A stretch of 64,000 bases of DNA from CAYNKA01 sp964397655 (GCA_964397655.1 CAYNKA010000003.1:1-64000), one strand, 5' to 3'. Shown: positions 24,271 through 32,463, counted from the stretch's first letter. The notes: generated by a model from the letters alone, not told the origin. Made by a program: numbers and translations.

Positions 24271-24885
24271 CTATTTTCCGCCTCCTCCCGAATTGCCGCC
24301 GCCGGTGCCCGAGCCGCCCGGATTGCCGTCGCCGCCGTCAGGTCCCGCGTCCCCGGAGTCCTGACCCTGGCCGGGATTCTTTTTCCCGCCGGGGGATCTC
24401 TTGTTCGAACTCGCTCCGCGGTTCGCGTTTTCCTTCGCGATCTTGTCCCTGACGGCCTTGAGGGAGGCCCGAATTCTGGCTCCGTCCCCGGCCCTTTCCC
24501 TGTCCCCGTCGTCCGAGTCCGAAGCGAAGGACCGCCAGCACTGGCGATAGGCCGCCATCGTCGACTGGGGCGGGAAACCCTTCCTGAGGTCCTCGTCGAA
24601 GAACCTCGCGAACAAGGCCACTCTTTCGGCAGCCCGCGAGGGATCGTCCTGCACGGGCGAATCCCCGAGCATCCGGTAGACCATCCTGAGCGAGAAGGCG
24701 GGGATGCGGTCCTCCGCAGCCTTCGCGTTCAGGACTTCCTCGAATTTGGACTGCCATCCGGCGTCGGCGATTCTCGACGAGAAATTCCGCATCTCGTCGC
24801 CCTGCGCCCGACCCGCGGCGGAGATCAGAACGAGCGCGAGGAGGGAAACTCCTCGCAATATTCGAACGTATCGCGTCTCTCTCAT
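24271..24885 (-). CDS. Exported protein with glycine-rich C-terminal tail
   Basis: A 204-residue protein. Residues 1-28 form a signal peptide (RGVSLLALVLISAAGRA). A helical middle part follows, then from about residue 165 a low-complexity tail of Gly, Asn, Asp, Ser and Pro ending GGGNSGGGGK. No family is recognised. ATG 24885 has AGGAAGAGG upstream. It lies 35 bases after the anti-sigma gene. Such tails are common in surface-exposed or wall-associated proteins, but the role is unknown. Confidence 0.6.
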   Translation of the reverse strand: MRETRYVRILRGVSLLALVLISAAGRAQGDEMRNFSSRIADAGWQSKFEEVLNAKAAEDRIPAFSLRMVYRMLGDSPVQDDPSRAAERVALFARFFDEDLRKGFPPQSTMAAYRQCWRSFASDSDDGDRERAGDGARIRASLKAVRDKIAKENANRGASSNKRSPGGKKNPGQGQDSGDAGPDGGDGNPGGSGTGGGNSGGGGK

Positions 24886-24920
24886 GGCCAGCCTCTTCCT
24901 TTCCTTCGATCTCCGCCGCC

Positions 24921-25541
24921 TCACAGCTGAAGCAACGAGCTCTCTCCGCCGAAGCCGTCGCCGACCTTGCACGGAGCCTTGGGATCCGGGATCCACTCCG
25001 CGCCGTCCACGACGAAATTGTACGTGTACACCTTTCCCTTGGGAAGCCTGAGTTCGATCTCCCAGGTTCCGGCGTCGTCCTGCCGCTTGAGCCGATAGAC
25101 GTCGGGCTTCCAATCCGAAAAATCCCCGACCAGGCTCACGGAACGGGCTTCCGGGAGATCGACGACGAAACGGACGACGACTTCGTTCCCCGCTGGGCCG
25201 CCGCGAAAGACCCGGTAAGACACGGGCAGGAGGAGCACGGCGACGAGAACTGCGGCGATCGGGGCGAGGGCACGCCTGCCGTTGCGGGCCGGCCCGACCC
25301 GCAGCCCGCCGGCCGTGATCTTTTCCATGACCGGGCCCGCGATGTCCGGGACTGGCGCCCCGCCTGCGTCGGACCGGGCGGACGCCTCCACGTCCCGCAG
25401 GAGCAGGGGAAGGAACCTGCCGAAACGTTCGGAACAGTCCGGGCACGAGCCGACGTGATCGGCGGCGGCCAGGGCGCTCTCCTTCGACAGCGTGCCGCTT
25501 TCCCACAGCTCGATCGTTCGTGCCAGATCTTCGCATCTCAT
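24921..25541 (-). CDS. Anti-sigma factor with zinc-finger domain and glycogen-binding-type C-terminal domain
   Basis: A 206-residue protein. Residues 1-45 look like a zinc-binding anti-sigma domain (C3, then HVGSCPDC with the H-x3-C-x2-C motif). One membrane helix follows (about 92-110). The outer part (about 120-206) matches the AMPK/isoamylase-type early-set carbohydrate-binding module: VSLVGDFSDW, GTWEIELRLPKGKVYTYNFVVDG. The first domain should hold the ECF sigma factor at the membrane; the second could sense a glucan or simply fold outside the membrane. It is downstream of the sigma gene but has its own ECF-type promoter. Confidence 0.8.
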   Translation of the reverse strand: MRCEDLARTIELWESGTLSKESALAAADHVGSCPDCSERFGRFLPLLLRDVEASARSDAGGAPVPDIAGPVMEKITAGGLRVGPARNGRRALAPIAAVLVAVLLLPVSYRVFRGGPAGNEVVVRFVVDLPEARSVSLVGDFSDWKPDVYRLKRQDDAGTWEIELRLPKGKVYTYNFVVDGAEWIPDPKAPCKVGDGFGGESSLLQL

Positions 25542-25561
25542 ATCGATTCCACCCTACTCAA

Positions 25562-25591
25562 TAGTACCATACACGGGACGTTTCGGTTGCA
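25562..25591 (-). promoter_or_regulatory. ECF-type promoter of the anti-sigma gene
   Basis: Minus strand: TGCAACCGAA, then GTACTA starting exactly 17 bases after GCAACC. The same -35 and spacing occur upstream of the DUF4382 lipoprotein gene. It predicts a short leader before the ATG at 25541. Confidence 0.6.
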
Positions 25592-25602
25592 CGTCATTAT
25601 CG

Positions 25603-26172
25603 TCATTCTACGCCTCCGAGATCCTCCAGCATGCGCCGCAGCAGCTTTCGGGCCCGGAAGAGACGGCTCTTCACCGCTTCCTCGCCGAGTCCGAGCGCCT
25701 TCCCCGTTTCATCGACCGAAAGACCCTCCAGATAATAGAGGTACACGGACGACCGGAGATTCTCGGGCAGATCATCAATCGCCCGGCGAACGCCTTCCCT
25801 GGCCAGGTTGCGCTCCGCATCTTGCCCGGGATCGTCCTCGGCATCGGCGATGCGGGACACGAACGCCCGCTTGAGTTTTTCCATGTAGGCTTTCGTCCTG
25901 CGCCATCTGGACCGGAGATGGTTGGCGGCGATCGTGAACAGCCAGGTCTTGAAGCTGCGGTCTATGCTGAAGGTTTTCAGGGAAACGTAGGCGCGGAGGA
26001 AGACTTCCTGGGCCGCGTCCTCGGCTTCCTCGGGGCTCTTCGTATAGGAAAGGCAGAAACGGTAGACGGACTTCTCGTATCGACGGACGAGGGCGCCGTA
26101 GGCTTCGGCGTTGCCCCCGAGCACGAGCCGAACGAGCCTGAGGTCTTCTTCATCCTTCGACAGAGGGTCCAT
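25603..26172 (-). CDS. ECF RNA polymerase sigma factor
   Basis: A 189-residue sigma-70-family extracytoplasmic-function factor. Region 2 (about 25-95) shows YRFCLSYTKSPEEAEDAAQEVFLRAY and SFKTWLFTIAANHLRSRWRR. Region 4 (about 130-185) shows LPENLRSSVYLYYLEGLSVDETGKALGLGEEAVKSRLFRARKLL in consecutive segments. Regions 1.1 and 3 are missing, as expected. It is followed 61 bases later by its likely anti-sigma factor. No copy of the shared ECF promoter motif is seen in front of the sigma gene itself. Confidence 0.9.
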   Translation of the reverse strand: MDPLSKDEEDLRLVRLVLGGNAEAYGALVRRYEKSVYRFCLSYTKSPEEAEDAAQEVFLRAYVSLKTFSIDRSFKTWLFTIAANHLRSRWRRTKAYMEKLKRAFVSRIADAEDDPGQDAERNLAREGVRRAIDDLPENLRSSVYLYYLEGLSVDETGKALGLGEEAVKSRLFRARKLLRRMLEDLGGVE

Positions 26173-26222
26173 GCCCCGTTACCATATCCCCGAACCGGGA
26201 AAAAAACAATTCTCCATTTTCA

Positions 26223-26252
26223 TGCAACCGAATCTCCGCATGCGGAGTAGAA
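26223..26252 (+). promoter_or_regulatory. ECF-type promoter of the DUF4382 lipoprotein gene
   Basis: TGCAACCGAA (26223-26232), then GTAGAA starting 17 bases after GCAACC. It matches the anti-sigma promoter in motif, spacing and orientation. A perfect 14-bp palindrome, CTCCGCATGCGGAG (26234-26247), fills most of the spacer and could be an operator. Confidence 0.6.
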
Positions 26253-26284
26253 CAGGGTATGACAAGTTTTTTTGGAGGTAAGTC

Positions 26285-27157
26285 ATGAAGAAAACGAAAC
26301 GGATACATGCGCTCTTCACGATGCTCGTCATCGCGATTCTCGCACTGGGAGCATGCAGCACGAGCAGCGACGACAGCACCGCGACGGTGGCTTTTTCGCT
26401 GACCGACGCCCCCGATACGAGCGGTCTCACGAACGTCGTCATCACGGTTTCCCAGATCAAAGTGAACGAAGCCGCGGACGCCGCCGACGGAACCGGCGGA
26501 AGCTGGAAGGTCCTCACCCTGCCTGCCCCCAAGGAATACGACCTGCTCGCCCTCGCGAACGGAGTGACCGCCGCGGTTGGTGAACTCGAGATTTCCGGCG
26601 GAACGAGGATCAACCAGATCAGATTCATGGTCGACTCGGCCAAGGTCAGTGCGGACAACGGCACGACCTACGTGTCGCTCACTGTCCCGAGCGAATCGGT
26701 GAAGATCGTGAATTCCTTCGCGGTCCCGCTTTCCGGCAAAATCGGCATCACCCTCGACTTCGACGTCAGGAAGTCGATCGTCAAGACCGGAGCCGGTGCG
26801 TACAAGCTGAAACCCGCGATCCGTTCCATCGTCGAAGGCGAAGCGGGATCCGTTTCCGGCACCGCACCCGCAGGCGCCTTCGTGTATCTCTACAAGAACG
26901 GGGCCTACGTGGAAGGCACGGAACCCGTGGTTGCGGACACGGTGACCGGCACGCCGGCATTCCCCAACGCCTACACCAGCGCCGTGGCCGATCCCACGAC
27001 CGGGGCTTTCAAGCTTTCCTTCATCGATCCCGACACCTACGACATCGTCGTGCAGGCCGCCGACGGCAGCGCGCACAAACTGTTCGACCTCGACCTCGCG
27101 GTCGTTTCCAAGCAGAACACCGCGGTCACCGCGGACCTCACGACCCTCACTCCGTAA
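26285..27157 (+). CDS. DUF4382 domain lipoprotein
   Basis: A 290-residue lipoprotein. The signal peptide ends in LALGAC (lipid-bearing cysteine about residue 24), followed by a Ser/Thr/Asp linker. Residues about 35-185 match DUF4382 (VAFSLTDAPDTSGLTNVVITVSQIKV, ISGGTRINQIRFMVDSAKV). The C-terminal part resembles a carboxypeptidase-regulatory-like beta sandwich (SVSGTAPAGAFVYLYKNG). TTGGAGGT precedes the ATG. The gene is divergent from the ECF sigma gene and has an ECF-like promoter. Function of the domain is unknown; surface or periplasmic location is expected. Confidence 0.8.
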   Translation: MKKTKRIHALFTMLVIAILALGACSTSSDDSTATVAFSLTDAPDTSGLTNVVITVSQIKVNEAADAADGTGGSWKVLTLPAPKEYDLLALANGVTAAVGELEISGGTRINQIRFMVDSAKVSADNGTTYVSLTVPSESVKIVNSFAVPLSGKIGITLDFDVRKSIVKTGAGAYKLKPAIRSIVEGEAGSVSGTAPAGAFVYLYKNGAYVEGTEPVVADTVTGTPAFPNAYTSAVADPTTGAFKLSFIDPDTYDIVVQAADGSAHKLFDLDLAVVSKQNTAVTADLTTLTP

Positions 27158-27176
27158 AAACGATTACGATAGTCGG

Positions 27177-27212
27177 CCCCGAAATCCGTACACGGATTTC
27201 GGGGCGTTTTTT
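27177..27212 (+). terminator. Intrinsic terminator after the DUF4382 gene
   Basis: A perfect 12-bp stem, CCCCGAAATCCG (27177-27188) and CGGATTTCGGGG (27193-27204), a 4-base loop, then CG and six T. A textbook Rho-independent terminator. Confidence 0.92.
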
Positions 27213-27213
27213 C

Positions 27214-27830
27214 CTAGGGCTTCGCCCGCAGGAGTCCTTCGAGAATCGTCGGCTTAGCATCCCGGAAAGCCCCCTTCGCCTCACCGCTCGTCGCGCGAAG
27301 GCCCTGATCGCCGCCGCCGCCCACCACGGCGGGGTTCAAGGGGATGGCGCCGGGGATGAGCTGGGCCACGGTGAACGGCTCGTCGCCCGTTCACGGAGAA
27401 GCGTCGATGACGAGATAATCGAGATCTCCCCATGCGGTGACGCCCAGGAACTTGCGGATGACCCCGATCTTCACCAGACCCCGCCAGATGACGGCGGTCT
27501 CGCGGCCCTCCAGGAGCCCTGCAATCGACATGATCTTGAGTCCCGATTCGGGCACGATAGAGAGAAAGAACCCTTCTTCGTTCAGGACGCGTTCGCGTTC
27601 GATGCCGAGCATCTTCAGGGTGTTCGGGCCGTGGAAATCCGTATCCATGAAACCGACCGTATGCCCGAGTTCGGCGAGGTTGATAGCGAGATTTGACGCC
27701 ACAGTGCTCTTGCCGACGCCTCCCTTGCCGCTCATCACGAAAAAGGTCTTCCCATGTTTTCCAGGGTTCTCCGAACGCCTTCGTCGTCGCCAAGGAGGGT
27801 AGGTTTTCCGGTTTTGTTCCCGTCGTTCAT
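27214..27830 (-). pseudogene. Decayed mrp/NBP35-type Fe-S carrier ATPase
   Basis: The P-loop region is clear (VMSGKGGVGKSTVASNLA, then FMDTDFHGPN), as in Mrp/ApbC P-loop ATPases that carry Fe-S clusters. Three lesions are visible. (1) The natural start MNDGNKTGKPTLLGDDEG at 27830 is one frame off the P-loop; one base is missing near 27751-27755. (2) At 27391-27393 an in-frame TGA replaces the glycine of the conserved (S/P)PGTGDEP motif; the frame reads TGDEPFTVAQLIPGA straight after it. (3) LIPGA then joins IPLNPAVV directly, so about 100 residues including the C-x-x-C cluster site are deleted. The tail runs to a TAG at 27214. Not functional as read. Confidence 0.85.
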
Positions 27831-27989
27831 GCGAAATGCTCTTTATATGGGAATATGCACAAAATTCGGGATGCAAGAATGCTCCCGCCTAAGGCTTTTG
27901 TCAAAAAGGAGGCATCGACCGTTCAGGGTTTCGTCGGTGCCGCCGCGCCACGTCAGCCGCATACGACAAACCGACGAGGACATCCCGCC

Positions 27990-28703
27990 TCAAACTTCGG
28001 TTTTCTTGCTCTTCAAGTAATTCTGCGTGGACGCCGTGAGGTGCTCCCGCATGACCGCTTCGGCCATGTCTCCGTCTGCTTTACGCAAAATCTCGATCAG
28101 GCGGTTGTGATAATCGATACCGCTGCGGTGACCCTCGGGCGGGATCAAGGCGTCGCGGATGATCGGAGTAAGAAGGCCGGTCATCGACTGCACGAAGACG
28201 GCAAGGATGGGGTTCCCCGAATACTGGGCCACGAGGGTGTGGAACTGCAGGTCGTAATGGATCCTCATGTCCGTATTTCGTTCATTCTCGCTCATCAGTT
28301 CGATCGTTTTCCCGAGCTCGGCGAGCTTGTCCTCGCCGAGACCGTTCTCCGCCGCGAGGCGGCAGGCATGAGGCTCGAGGAGCAGGCGCATGTCGAAGAC
28401 ATGCACGTAATCTATGCGGTCCATGCGGATCATACGGTGGATCACGTCGATGAGGTTCTGGGTGCCGGGCTTGTTGATGTAGGTTCCCCCCCCGGTTCGG
28501 GACTCGACGAGTTGCCTCTCCTTGAGCAGCTTCATCGCCTCGCGGATGACCGGCCGGCTCACGCCGAAGCTGACCGCCAGCTTCTGCTCGGAGGGAAGCC
28601 GCTGTCCGAACCGATCCGAACTCTGCAGAATGTACTTTTCGAGCTTCGCGGCCACATCCTCGTAGAGGTTTCTTTTCTCAATCCGGTAATCGATCTTGTC
28701 CAT
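27990..28703 (-). CDS. GntR-family (FadR/FCD subfamily) regulator of the TRAP operon
   Basis: A 237-residue protein. The N-terminal winged helix (about 10-75) has LPSEQKLAVSFGVSRPVIREAMKLLKERQLVESRTGGGTYI in pieces typical of GntR. The C-terminal FCD domain (about 95-225) supplies Asp/His metal ligands (FDMRLLLEPHA, LQFHTLVA, YHNRLIEILR, REHL). ATG 28703 follows GGGGAG at good distance. As the last gene of the aldolase-TRAP operon it probably senses the imported acid or its product and controls the operon. Confidence 0.85.
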   Translation of the reverse strand: MDKIDYRIEKRNLYEDVAAKLEKYILQSSDRFGQRLPSEQKLAVSFGVSRPVIREAMKLLKERQLVESRTGGGTYINKPGTQNLIDVIHRMIRMDRIDYVHVFDMRLLLEPHACRLAAENGLGEDKLAELGKTIELMSENERNTDMRIHYDLQFHTLVAQYSGNPILAVFVQSMTGLLTPIIRDALIPPEGHRSGIDYHNRLIEILRKADGDMAEAVMREHLTASTQNYLKSKKTEV

Positions 28704-28754
28704 CAATGCTCCCCGTCCCGATTTTATGGGATTTCACGATATAGCAGCAACCCA

Positions 28755-30041
28755 TCATTTTCCGAACATACGCGGCACCCAGAGCACGACGTCCGGGACG
28801 TACGTGACGACCAGAAGAACGCCGACCATCGCCAGAATCATCGGGGCGATCTCCTTTATGATCGGTTTCATCTTTTCGCCGGAGATGGCGCTCACGATGA
28901 ACAGCAGCATGCCGTAGGGAGGCGTGCACAACCCGATCATGGTGTTGAGCGTGAAGATAATGCCGAAATGCACCATGTCGATCCCCAGTTTCTGGGCGAT
29001 CGGCACGAGGATCGGCAAAAGCACGAGCTGGAGCACCGCCGAATCGACGAACATGCCGAGGATGAAAAGGGCAACGTTCACGAAAAAAAGAAAGAGGTAC
29101 TTCGTGGAAGCCACGGAAATTATCAGGTCGCCGGCGAGCTGGGGCAGCCTCTCCACCGCGATCACGTAGGAAAAGACATAGGCCGAGCCCAGTACGATGC
29201 CGATCTGGCCCGTCGCCCTTACGGTGTCCCGGAGCACCTGGAAGAATTCCTTGAGGCCGAGCACCCGGTAGGCGAACAGGGCGATGATGAGGGCGTAAAA
29301 TCCCGCTACGGCGCCAGCCTCGGTCGCAGTCATCACTCCGGTATAGATTCCCATGAGCAGGATCACCGGGGTGAGCAGGGCCGGCAGGGCGCCGAAGGTC
29401 ATCTGCAGGAATTGATGCATCGTGTATCGGACGCCCTTCGGGTAGTTCCGCTTCTTGGCGATGATTGCCACGTAGATGCACAAAGCGATGGCGAGCAGGA
29501 TACCAGGAATCATTCCCGCGAGAAAGAGATTCCCGATGGAAACGCCGGCTATGACGCCGTAGATGACGAGCGGAATGGACGGCGGGAAAATCGGTCCGAT
29601 GACCGCGGAACTCGCCGTGATCGCGGCGCTGAAGGAGTCGTCATAGCCGTCCTTGCGCATGGCCTCGATCTCCATGATGCCAAGCCCCGAAGCGTCCGCC
29701 ACCGCCGACCCCGTCATACCGCTGAAGATGAGCGAAGCGAGGACGTTCACGTGCCCAAGACCGCCCCTCCATCTGCCGACCAGGACGTTGGCGAAGCCGA
29801 AGATTCTGTCGGTGATCTTGCTGGAGTTCATCACGTTGGCCGCGAAAATGAACAGGGGAACGGCTATGAGGATGAAGTTGTTGAACATCTTGGCGGAGAA
29901 CACCTCGACCACGATGCTCGTGTCCATGCCCTTGAGCGCGAGGTAGGCGATCGAGCTGACGAGCATCCCCGTGCCGATGGGCATTTTCACGACGAAGGCG
30001 ACCACGAGGATCGTCAAGGCGATCGTCATCTGATAGCTCAT
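28755..30041 (-). CDS. dctM: TRAP transporter large permease (DctM)
   Basis: A 428-residue membrane protein of the DctM family with about 12 helices. Family features include PIGTGMLVSSIAYLAL near the start, GMTGSAVADASGLGIMEI, and IGPIFPPSIPLVIYG (proline-rich re-entrant motif). It drives sodium- or proton-coupled uptake of an organic acid together with DctQ and DctP. ATG 30041 overlaps the dctQ stop by 4 bases, and AAGGAG lies 8 bases before it. Confidence 0.92.
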   Translation of the reverse strand: MSYQMTIALTILVVAFVVKMPIGTGMLVSSIAYLALKGMDTSIVVEVFSAKMFNNFILIAVPLFIFAANVMNSSKITDRIFGFANVLVGRWRGGLGHVNVLASLIFSGMTGSAVADASGLGIMEIEAMRKDGYDDSFSAAITASSAVIGPIFPPSIPLVIYGVIAGVSIGNLFLAGMIPGILLAIALCIYVAIIAKKRNYPKGVRYTMHQFLQMTFGALPALLTPVILLMGIYTGVMTATEAGAVAGFYALIIALFAYRVLGLKEFFQVLRDTVRATGQIGIVLGSAYVFSYVIAVERLPQLAGDLIISVASTKYLFLFFVNVALFILGMFVDSAVLQLVLLPILVPIAQKLGIDMVHFGIIFTLNTMIGLCTPPYGMLLFIVSAISGEKMKPIIKEIAPMILAMVGVLLVVTYVPDVVLWVPRMFGK

Positions 30042-30550
30042 AATTGTGTCTCCTTGGGAGGTCTCGCTGCTTCTTTTCGCGTAACGCATTTCACGAGGCC
30101 GTACAGGCTGCGTCCCAGGGTGATGAGGACGAAGGGAACGAAGGCGAAGTAGACGATTCCCAGGGGGAAGTTGAAAACCGCGCTGTATCGGGTCATGTAA
30201 AATCGGTAGAACTGGACCGTCGCGGGGATCGAAACGCCGAACAGGATCACGACGAGAGCGTGGTGCACGAAGTCGAAGACCCTGCGGACTGCGGGCGATG
30301 CCGCCTCATAGGCGATGGAAAATACGATGTTCCCGTCCGTCTTCCGGCCCGCGTAGCACGCCCCGAGCAGGATCGTCCAAAGGTAGGCGAACTGGGACAG
30401 TTCGAATGGCCAAACGAGCGGGTTTCTGAACACGTACCGCGAGACGACCTGAAGGATGAAGGCGACGAACAGCGTCATGAACGCCAGAGCGGGAACGTAA
30501 AGCTCGATGAGGTCCATCGCCTTGCGGAACAATTTCATGCTCTTTTCCAT
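30038..30550 (-). CDS. dctQ: TRAP transporter small permease (DctQ)
   Basis: A 170-residue protein with four hydrophobic helices; VVSRYVFRNPLVWPFELSQFAYLWTILLGA is covered in segments by the DctQ signature (R-Y-x-F-x-x-P-x-x-W-x-x-E). It holds DctM and docks the binding protein. It starts 54 bases after dctP; that gap contains a 13-bp hairpin. Confidence 0.9.
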   Translation of the reverse strand: MEKSMKLFRKAMDLIELYVPALAFMTLFVAFILQVVSRYVFRNPLVWPFELSQFAYLWTILLGACYAGRKTDGNIVFSIAYEAASPAVRRVFDFVHHALVVILFGVSIPATVQFYRFYMTRYSAVFNFPLGIVYFAFVPFVLITLGRSLYGLVKCVTRKEAARPPKETQL

Positions 30551-30563
30551 GGTTTCACTCCGA

Positions 30564-30593
30564 GCGGGAGGACCGACATATCGGACCTCCCGC
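30564..30593. other. Hairpin between dctP and dctQ
   Basis: Arms 30564-30576 and 30581-30593 pair in 12 of 13 positions (GCGGGAGG with CCTCCCGC at the base), loop of 4. It lacks a T-tract. It probably protects the 3' end of the dctP message or slows read-through, giving more binding protein than permease. Confidence 0.7.
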
Positions 30594-30604
30594 AGACGAT
30601 TTAC

Positions 30605-31621
30605 TCAATACGGCAGGTTCTTGATCTTCTGATAGAGGGTGAGGTCCCAATCCTTGGTCAACTGCTGGTTTCCAAGGTAGGCCTTCTCGGTCGCGGCCAT
30701 GAACGCCTTCACGTCGGGATTGATGATTTTGAGCCCCTTCGATCGGAAGAACTCCACGTCCTTCTTTTCGCTGTCCAGGTTGGCGGCGTCGTTCCATGCC
30801 GTGATTTCCCTTATCGCCGCGTTCATGATCCTGCGCTGCTCGTCCGAGAGCGACTGCCACTTCTTCTCGTTGATGCCGACGCACATGGGCTCGATCACAT
30901 GGCCGGTGAGCACGATCATCTTGGTCACCTCGTACCACTTCTGCGCCCTGGTGGTCGGCAGCGGATTCTCCTGACCGTCGATGGCGCCGGTCTGGAGGCC
31001 CTGATAGACTTCCGCGAAGGCCATGGGCGTGGGATTGGCTCCCAAGGCCTTGCCCATGTAAAGCCATGCGGGGGAGTTCGGCATGCGGAGGTTGACGCCG
31101 GCGAGATCGGCGGGCGTCGTCACGTCGCGACCGATATCGCGCAGGTTGAGGTTTCGGGAGCCGCAGTAAAGGGCCGTCAGCCACCGGACGTTCAGTTTCT
31201 TCGCCACGTCCTCTACGACGGCCTGGCCGATCTCTCCGTCCATGACAGCCCGCATGTGCTTTTGATCCTTGAAGATGTACGCCGCGGTGAACATGGTAAG
31301 ATAGGGGAGCTGCTTGGAAACGAGGAAGGGCGTGCTGAACATCATGTCGAGGGTTCCGCGGGCGACCGCGTCGACCTCCCCTTCCTGGGTCATCAGGCTG
31401 CCGTTATCGTGGATCTCGATGAGCAGATTCCCGTTCGACGCCTTTTCTGCCTTTTCCTTGAACATGTACATCGCCTTGACGTAGTTCACGTCCGCGGAAG
31501 CCTGCGTGGAAAATACGAGCTTGACTTGCTTGTTTCCCTTTTCCCCCTGCCCGCCGGCGAACAACGGCATGACGCACAGCATGACGACGAGGATGAATAC
31601 GAGCCCCTTGTGAGTTTTCAT
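30605..31621 (-). CDS. dctP: TRAP transporter substrate-binding protein (DctP)
   Basis: A 338-residue periplasmic protein with a signal peptide (LVFILVVMLCVMPLFAGG) and a charged linker (QGEKGNKQ). The mature part matches DctP: LVFSTQASADVNYVKAMYMFKEKAE, then the signature NLRMPNSPAWLYMGKALGANPTPMAFAEVYQGLQTGAIDGQENPL in segments. The arginine in NLRMP normally salt-bridges a substrate carboxylate, so an organic acid is the likely ligand. Placed after an HpaI-type aldolase gene, which points to a sugar-derived or keto acid; the identity is open. Confidence 0.92.
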   Translation of the reverse strand: MKTHKGLVFILVVMLCVMPLFAGGQGEKGNKQVKLVFSTQASADVNYVKAMYMFKEKAEKASNGNLLIEIHDNGSLMTQEGEVDAVARGTLDMMFSTPFLVSKQLPYLTMFTAAYIFKDQKHMRAVMDGEIGQAVVEDVAKKLNVRWLTALYCGSRNLNLRDIGRDVTTPADLAGVNLRMPNSPAWLYMGKALGANPTPMAFAEVYQGLQTGAIDGQENPLPTTRAQKWYEVTKMIVLTGHVIEPMCVGINEKKWQSLSDEQRRIMNAAIREITAWNDAANLDSEKKDVEFFRSKGLKIINPDVKAFMAATEKAYLGNQQLTKDWDLTLYQKIKNLPY

Positions 31622-31642
31622 AGGTAATCCCTCCGTTATTTT

Positions 31643-32422
31643 TCAGGGCCTTCGGCCCTGGACTTCCCGCAATATGGCGCTCACCTTGCGCGCTCCGCTC
31701 AGAATGTGAAGGTAATCGGTGCCCGCACTGATGAAATTGATCCCCTTCCCGTGCCAGTAGCGGAGAACCTCGGGATCGTCGCTTCCCGTGGAGACGCCGA
31801 CCGATTTTCCCGCCTTCTTGAGAATCGCCACGGCCCGATCGATGAGGTCGCTGGTATGCTTCTCGAAAACCCGGTTGAGTTCCCCGATCGATCCCGAGAG
31901 GTCGCAGGGCCCGAATATGAAGCAATCGACCCACGGATTCTTCGCCATCTGTTCGAGGTTCTCCACCGCCTTCGCCGTTTCGATTTGAACGCATCTCACC
32001 ATCTCCAGGCTGCCCTTCGCGATGTATTCGTCCGCACTGTCGGCCCCGTAGCGGACCGCTCGCATGGGCCCGAAGCCCCGGTTTCCCAGCGGGGGATAGA
32101 GCGTGCATTTCATCGCCTGGTCGAGTTCCTCGACCGTACTGACCACCGGGAAGATGATACCGTTCGGCCCCATCTCCAAAACCCGCTTGGCGAGGATCGG
32201 ATCGTTCCAGGGGATGCGCACCAAGGAGTTCACGTCAGCCGCCTTGGCCGCGATGAGGTGCTGCTGAAGGATGTGATAGTCGACAGCAGTGTGTTCCGTA
32301 TCAACCCAGATGAAATCGTAATCCGCGGAACCGCAGATTTCGGTGATGCAAATGTCGGCCAGGGAAACATGCATGCCGGCAACCGGTTCTCGTTTCTTGA
32401 GTTTTTCTTTCAAACGTGTCAT
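31643..32422 (-). CDS. HpcH/HpaI-family aldolase
   Basis: A 259-residue class II pyruvate-dependent aldolase of the HpcH/HpaI family. Visible motifs: DFIWVDTEHTAVD, VRIPWNDPILAKRVLEMGPNGIIFP, GPMRAVRYG, and the metal-ligand region VQIETAKAVENL (Glu) with FIFGPCDLSGSIG (Asp). Members cleave 4-hydroxy-2-oxo acids to pyruvate and an aldehyde. It heads the TRAP operon, so the transported acid or a derivative is probably its substrate. Exact specificity (2-keto-3-deoxy-rhamnonate, hydroxy-oxoheptanedioate and similar) cannot be read from the sequence. Confidence 0.88.
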   Translation of the reverse strand: MTRLKEKLKKREPVAGMHVSLADICITEICGSADYDFIWVDTEHTAVDYHILQQHLIAAKAADVNSLVRIPWNDPILAKRVLEMGPNGIIFPVVSTVEELDQAMKCTLYPPLGNRGFGPMRAVRYGADSADEYIAKGSLEMVRCVQIETAKAVENLEQMAKNPWVDCFIFGPCDLSGSIGELNRVFEKHTSDLIDRAVAILKKAGKSVGVSTGSDDPEVLRYWHGKGINFISAGTDYLHILSGARKVSAILREVQGRRP

Positions 32423-32463
32423 GAAGCCTCCATAATCAATCCCGATAGCTGTAATACAACCTT

